Part shown: positions 45,210 through 49,221 of the stretch, one piece after another | Position numbering within the stretch: the stretch's first letter is position 1 | How the letters are laid out: each line of letters opens with the position of its first letter | NCBI GenBank assembly: GCA_018826895.1 | Contig: JAHJYA010000040.1 | Span: 1-49,221 of the forward strand | Length of the DNA: 49,221 bases | Direction of reading: 5' to 3' | From: Gammaproteobacteria bacterium | GTDB lineage: Bacteria; Pseudomonadota; Gammaproteobacteria; Pseudomonadales; Pseudomonadaceae | Program-made: the position numbers and the translations under genes | The notes under the pieces: generated by a model | The model's database searches: none | Told to the model about the DNA's origin: nothing | Seen by the model: the letters and a program-made list of their open reading frames with translations, nothing else

Positions 45210-45983
45210 TCAGATGGGCTCTGGTGAGTCTACTGGTGCGCTCTGGGGCGCAAGAGCACCGATCTCGGTTTGCGCCTGGCTGATCCAGGCAAAGGCACGG
45301 TCATTGAGGTCGGCAATCGCTCGCGGGCCGCTGCCTTCTGCATGCAGCACAGGGCCGATCACCACGCTGACAGTGCCAGATCGCTTGCCCCAGCCTTCCT
45401 TGGGCCAGAACTCCCCGGCATTGTGGGCGATGGGCAGGACCGGCAGGTTGGCATTCACGGCCAATGCCGCGCCGCCGCGGGAGAACTTGCCAATCTGCCC
45501 GACCGGGATACGCGTGCCTTCCGGGAACACCAGGACCCAGACGTTCTGCTCCAGGCGCTCGTGGCCCTGCTTGGCCAGTTGCTTGAGGGCGGCCTTGGGG
45601 TTGCTGCGGTCGATGGCGATGGGTTTGAGCATGGCCATGGCCCAGCCGAAAAACGGCACATAGAGCAGCTCGCGTTTGACCACCTGGCTCAGGGGTTCGA
45701 AGTAGCCGCAGAGGAAGAAGGTTTCCCAGGTGCTCTGGTGCTTGGCGAGAATCACGCATGGCTGCTCGGGAATGTTCTCCAGGCCCTTGATCTCGTAGCG
45801 GATACCGACCACCACCTTGGCCAGCCAAGTCGCACAGCGGCACCAGTTCTGCACGACGAAGCGGTAGCGTGCGCGAAATGACAGGAAGGGTGCGACGAAC
45901 ATGCTGACGATGCACCAGATGCACGACGTGGAAGCCAGCAGGAAATAGAAGAGAACGTTTCTGAGAAGTGGCACGGTCGACAT
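45210..45983 (-). CDS. lptA: Lysophosphatidic acid acyltransferase
   Basis: A 257-residue PlsC-family enzyme that makes phosphatidate for membrane lipids. Two N-terminal hydrophobic helices, the motif LAKHQSTWETFF (HX4E, the variant usual in the NlaA-type group), and VFPEGTRIPVGQIGKFSRGGA with the acyl-acceptor site. It occupies the position of the P. aeruginosa lptA gene, after gmhB in the glyQ-glyS-gmhB operon, 35 bases downstream of gmhB. Confidence 0.93.
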   Translation of the reverse strand: MSTVPLLRNVLFYFLLASTSCIWCIVSMFVAPFLSFRARYRFVVQNWCRCATWLAKVVVGIRYEIKGLENIPEQPCVILAKHQSTWETFFLCGYFEPLSQVVKRELLYVPFFGWAMAMLKPIAIDRSNPKAALKQLAKQGHERLEQNVWVLVFPEGTRIPVGQIGKFSRGGAALAVNANLPVLPIAHNAGEFWPKEGWGKRSGTVSVVIGPVLHAEGSGPRAIADLNDRAFAWISQAQTEIGALAPQSAPVDSPEPI

Positions 45984-46018
45984 GGGGAGATTTACCGTTG
46001 CAGGCCGGGCCTGCGTTG

Positions 46019-46549
46019 TCAGTGGATAAGCTGCGCGGCAATTGCCGCCAAATCATCGAATACCAAGGTGCCGGCTGGCAATGGCGTGGTCAGTGTGCGT
46101 TCACCCTTGCCCGTGCGTACCAGTACCGGCTGGCAATCGACGGCCAGGGCTGCATCCAGGTCACTACGGCTGTCACCGATAAACCACACGCCGTTCAGGC
46201 TAACGCCGTAGTGCGTGGCGATCTGCTGCAGCATACCGGGTTTGGGTTTACGGCAGTCGCAGCCGTCATTCGGGCCGTGCGGGCAATGCACGATCAGCCC
46301 AACCTCACCGCCCTGCTCGGCTACCAGCTCGCGCAAGCGCGCGTGCATGCTGTCGAGGGTGGCAAGGTCGTAGTAACCGCGGGCCAGGCCGGACTGGTTG
46401 GTGGCCACGGCGACCGTCCAGCCGGCTCGGGACAGGCGGGCGATGGCGGCGATGGACGAGGCAATGGGCAGCCACTCGTCGAGGGTTTTGATGTAGGCGT
46501 CGGAGTCATGGTTGATGACACCGTCGCGATCGAGGATCAGTAGTTTCAT
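46019..46549 (-). CDS. gmhB: D-glycero-D-manno-heptose-1,7-bisphosphate 7-phosphatase
   Basis: HAD-family phosphatase of ADP-heptose synthesis for lipopolysaccharide core, 176 residues. Catalytic DRDGVI (Asp7 and Asp9), ATNQSGLARGYY, and the zinc site CPHGPNDGCDCRKPKPGML (His and three Cys) that defines GmhB. Start ATG 46549 (MKLLILDRDG); five more codons upstream are open but unlikely. Confidence 0.95.
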   Translation of the reverse strand: MKLLILDRDGVINHDSDAYIKTLDEWLPIASSIAAIARLSRAGWTVAVATNQSGLARGYYDLATLDSMHARLRELVAEQGGEVGLIVHCPHGPNDGCDCRKPKPGMLQQIATHYGVSLNGVWFIGDSRSDLDAALAVDCQPVLVRTGKGERTLTTPLPAGTLVFDDLAAIAAQLIH

Positions 46550-46618
46550 AGCTGCAAGTTCCAAGCGCCAAGCTGCAAGCCACAGCCGCTCACTTGCAGC
46601 CTGTGGCTTGCAGCTTGG
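46550..46618. repeat. Long perfect hairpin between glyS and gmhB
   Basis: Arms 46568-46585 and 46601-46618 are perfect 18-base complements (CCAAGCTGCAAGCCACAG and its inverse). The GCTGCAAGC core also occurs at 18160, so this is a repeat family. It probably modulates the ratio of glyS to gmhB mRNA; that is inferred. Confidence 0.75.
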
Positions 46619-46626
46619 TCACTGTT

Positions 46627-48681
46627 TTAGCCCAGCACGGAAATGTCGGCCACGCCGAGGAACAGCCCACGCAACTTGGCCAGCAAGGCGTAGCGGTTGG
46701 CGCGTACGTCCGGGTTCTCGGCATTCACCAGCACGGCTTCGAAGAAGCTGTCGACCGGCTCGCGCAGGCTTGCCAGGTGCGTCAGGGCGGCGCTGTACTG
46801 GCGTGCCTGGGCCATCGGCTGCACGGCCTGGTCGGCTTGCTGGATAGCCGCGTTGAGGGCGAACTCGGCCGGCGTATCGAAGTAATGCGCCTGGACCTGA
46901 GTCGCTACCTTGCCCTCGGCCTTGCCCAGCAGGTTCGACACGCGCTTGTTGGCGGCGGCCAACGCAGCGGCTTGGGGCAGCGCACGAAAGGCCTGCACGG
47001 CCTGCACGCGCTGGTCGAAGTCCAGCGGCGAGACCGGGTTGACCGCACGCACCGCCTGATACACCGCCACTTCAACGCCTTCATCTTCGTAGCGCGCACG
47101 CAGGCGGTCGAAGACGAAGTCCTGCACTTGCACGTCCAGACCGGCCGCTTTGACCTTGTTGCCGAACTGGCGCACGGCGAAGCTGATGGTGGCGACCAGG
47201 TCCAGGTCGAGCTGCTTCTCGATCAGGATGCGCAGCACACCTAGGGCTGCACGGCGCAGAGCGTAGGGGTCCTTGCTGCCGGTGGGCAGCATGCCGATGC
47301 CGAAGATCCCGACCAGGGTATCCAGCTTGTCGGCCAGGGCCACGGCTGCACCGGTCAGGGTGCTCGGCAGTTCGGCGCCGGCGCCACGCGGCATGTACTG
47401 CTCGTTCAGCGCCAGGGCGACGTCTTCCGGCTCGCCGTCGTGCTTGGCGTAGTAGTAGCCGGCGATGCCCTGCATTTCCGGGAATTCGCCAACCATTTCA
47501 CTGGCCAGGTCGCATTTGCACAGCAGGCCGGCACGGGCCGCGCGTTGGGCGTCGCCGCCGATGCGCTCGGCGATAAAGCCCGCCAGTGCGCTGACCCGCT
47601 GCGCCTTGTCGTAGACCGAGCCGAGCTGGGCCTGGAACACCACGTTGGCCAGGCGCTGGTTGAAAGTTTCCAGCGGCTGCTTCTTGTCCTGCTTGAAGAA
47701 GAACTCAGCGTCGGTCAGGCGTGGCCGCACGACCTTCTCGTTGCCGGAAATGATCTGCGCCGGGTCTTTGGACTCGACGTTGGCCACGGTGATAAAGCGT
47801 GGCAGCAGCTTGCCAGCGGCATCCAGCAGGCAGAAGTACTTCTGGTTGTCCTGCATGGTGGTGATCAGTGCTTCCTGCGGCACTTCGAGGAAGCGTTCCT
47901 CGAACGAGCAGACCAGCGGCACCGGCCACTCGACCAGGGCGCTGACTTCATCGAGCAGCGCTGGCGGCACGATGGCCGTGCCCTGCTCTGCCGCAGCCAG
48001 TTCATCGACACGGGCGATGATCTGCGCGCGGCGTTCGGCGAAGTCGGCAATCACATAGGCGCTGCGCAGGTCTTCGGCGTAGCTCAGCGGGCTGCTGATG
48101 CGCACCTCGTGGTTGGCGTGGAAGCGGTGGCCACGGGAAACCCGGCCGGCTTTCTGGGTGAGGATTTCGCAGTCCACCACGTCGTCGCCGAACAGCATCA
48201 CCAGCCACTGGGTCGGCCGTACGAACTCGTCGCGGCGCGCGCCCCAGCGCATGCGCTTAGGGATCGGCAGATCGTTCAACGAGTCCTGCACAATCACCGG
48301 CAGCAGCTTGACCGCAGGCTGGCCGGGAATGTGCTGGCTGAATTTGAGTTTCGGCCCGCTGCGGTCGATTTCGGCGAGGTCCACACCGCATTTCTTGGCG
48401 AAGCCCAGGGCAGCCTGGGTCGGGTTGCCCTCGGCATCAAAGGCGGCTTGCAAGGGCGGGCCGTCGAGGTTCATCGCGCGGTCGGCTTGCTGCTCTTCGA
48501 GCTGCTCGATCTGCACGGCCAGGCGCCGTGGCGCGGCGAAGAAGCGTACGGCACCGTGCTTCAGGCCGGCGGCCTTGAGGCCCTTTTCGATACCGCCGAG
48601 GAAGGCTTCGCCGAGGGTTTTCAGCGCCTTGGGTGGCAGCTCTTCGGTGCCCAGTTCGACGAGGAAATCACGGGTACTCAT
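46627..48681 (-). CDS. glyS: Glycyl-tRNA synthetase beta subunit
   Basis: Subunit of the alpha2-beta2 glycyl-tRNA synthetase, 684 residues. Start [20 protein letters not shown] is the family signature; [10 protein letters not shown], an HD-like domain and a C-terminal anticodon-binding domain ([20 protein letters not shown]) follow. Full length; its ATG overlaps the glyQ stop by four bases (ATGA). Confidence 0.97.
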   Translation of the reverse strand: MSTRDFLVELGTEELPPKALKTLGEAFLGGIEKGLKAAGLKHGAVRFFAAPRRLAVQIEQLEEQQADRAMNLDGPPLQAAFDAEGNPTQAALGFAKKCGVDLAEIDRSGPKLKFSQHIPGQPAVKLLPVIVQDSLNDLPIPKRMRWGARRDEFVRPTQWLVMLFGDDVVDCEILTQKAGRVSRGHRFHANHEVRISSPLSYAEDLRSAYVIADFAERRAQIIARVDELAAAEQGTAIVPPALLDEVSALVEWPVPLVCSFEERFLEVPQEALITTMQDNQKYFCLLDAAGKLLPRFITVANVESKDPAQIISGNEKVVRPRLTDAEFFFKQDKKQPLETFNQRLANVVFQAQLGSVYDKAQRVSALAGFIAERIGGDAQRAARAGLLCKCDLASEMVGEFPEMQGIAGYYYAKHDGEPEDVALALNEQYMPRGAGAELPSTLTGAAVALADKLDTLVGIFGIGMLPTGSKDPYALRRAALGVLRILIEKQLDLDLVATISFAVRQFGNKVKAAGLDVQVQDFVFDRLRARYEDEGVEVAVYQAVRAVNPVSPLDFDQRVQAVQAFRALPQAAALAAANKRVSNLLGKAEGKVATQVQAHYFDTPAEFALNAAIQQADQAVQPMAQARQYSAALTHLASLREPVDSFFEAVLVNAENPDVRANRYALLAKLRGLFLGVADISVLG

Positions 48682-49221
48682 TCTGCAGCCTCCAGCTTGA
48701 CCAGTACTTCATCACGCAGGTCGGGGGTGGCGAGCGGGAAACCGAGTTTGCGCCGCGCCTGCAGGTAGCTCTGCGCCACGGCACGGGCCAGAGCGCGCAC
48801 GCGCAGGATGTATTGTTGACGCGCGGTCACCGAAATGGCGCGGCGGGCGTCGAGCAGGTTGAAGGTGTGCGAAGCCTTGAGCACCATCTCGTAGGTCGGC
48901 AGCGGCAGTTCTAGCTCGATCAGGCGGTTGGCTTCCGACTCGTAAAAGTCGAACAGCTCGAACAGCTTCTCGACGTTGGCGTGCTCGAAGTTGTAGGTCG
49001 ACTGCTCCACCTCGTTCTGGTGGAACACGTCGCCGTAGGTCACGGTGCCGAACGGGCCGTCGGTCCAGATCAGGTCGTAGACCGAGTCGACGCCCTGCAG
49101 GTACATGGCCAGGCGCTCGAGACCGTAGGTGATCTCACCGGTCACCGGGTAGCACTCCAGGCCACCGACCTGCTGGAAGTAGGTAAACTGGGTGACTTCC
49201 ATGCCGTTCAGCCAGATTTCC
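48678..49221 (-). CDS. glyQ: Glycyl-tRNA synthetase alpha subunit (5' end missing)
   Basis: Catalytic core of the class II glycyl-tRNA synthetase. About 180 C-terminal residues of the usual 310-315 are in the window, entering as [20 protein letters not shown] with [16 protein letters not shown]. The 5' part lies beyond the window edge. Methionine at 49202 is internal, not the start. Coupled to glyS. Confidence 0.97.
   Translation of the reverse strand, partial: EIWLNGMEVTQFTYFQQVGGLECYPVTGEITYGLERLAMYLQGVDSVYDLIWTDGPFGTVTYGDVFHQNEVEQSTYNFEHANVEKLFELFDFYESEANRLIELELPLPTYEMVLKASHTFNLLDARRAISVTARQQYILRVRALARAVAQSYLQARRKLGFPLATPDLRDEVLVKLEAAE

Overview
The window is a stretch of Pseudomonas chromosome spanning the replication origin. 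The gene order around it (glyQ-glyS-gmhB-lptA, gyrB-recF-dnaN-dnaA, oriC, rpmH-rnpA-yidD-yidC-mnmE, mnmG-rsmG-parA-parB, atpIBEFHAGDC, glmU-glmR-glmS) is the classic origin order of this genus. The DnaA, RnpA, MnmE and GlmS proteins read as typical Pseudomonas proteins. DNA is GC-rich except at two AT-rich origin-like segments and in one foreign block.

Region 1 (1-11348) carries late cobalamin genes split by a siderophore-uptake block. cobN (3' end outside the window) and cobW lie on the minus strand behind a cobalamin riboswitch. Next comes a minus-strand chain fecI-fecR-TonB receptor-periplasmic esterase; the fecI/fecR and receptor/esterase joints are 4-base GTGA overlaps. cobE-cobM on the plus strand follow a REPIN-like repeat.

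Region 2 (11355-15484) is an accessory insertion between a yoaK-like DUF1275 gene and the glmR-glmS-small gene operon. It holds a 40-residue predicted membrane peptide gene whose stop codon overlaps the start of a 710-residue KAP-family P-loop NTPase. The block lies between two imperfect direct repeats of about 250-270 bases. Each repeat contains the 3' part of the small gene that follows glmS plus the 5' end of the yoaK-like gene. I consider this KAP module and its diverged duplicated flanks the least described part of the window. KAP NTPases include the phage-exclusion protein PifA, so a defence role is plausible but unproven.

Region 3 (15481-31265, all minus strand) has glmS and its regulator, glmU, the complete nine-gene F1Fo ATP synthase operon with a good sigma-70 promoter and a terminator, then parB, parA, rsmG and mnmG.

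Region 4 (31266-42624) holds two origin-like intergenic segments, about 4.6 kb apart and in the same orientation, that share sequence over roughly 245 bases. The one upstream of dnaA has four exact DnaA boxes; the one between mnmG and mnmE has degenerate boxes. Between them lie mnmE, yidC, yidD, rnpA and rpmH on the minus strand; beyond them dnaA-dnaN-recF-gyrB run on the plus strand to a bidirectional terminator. Three parS palindromes were found, two in recF and one in cobW.

Region 5 (42665-49221, minus strand) has a ynbA-plsC-ynbB-like phospholipid cluster, then lptA, gmhB, glyS and a partial glyQ. No tRNA, rRNA, CRISPR array, transposase or integrase gene was seen.
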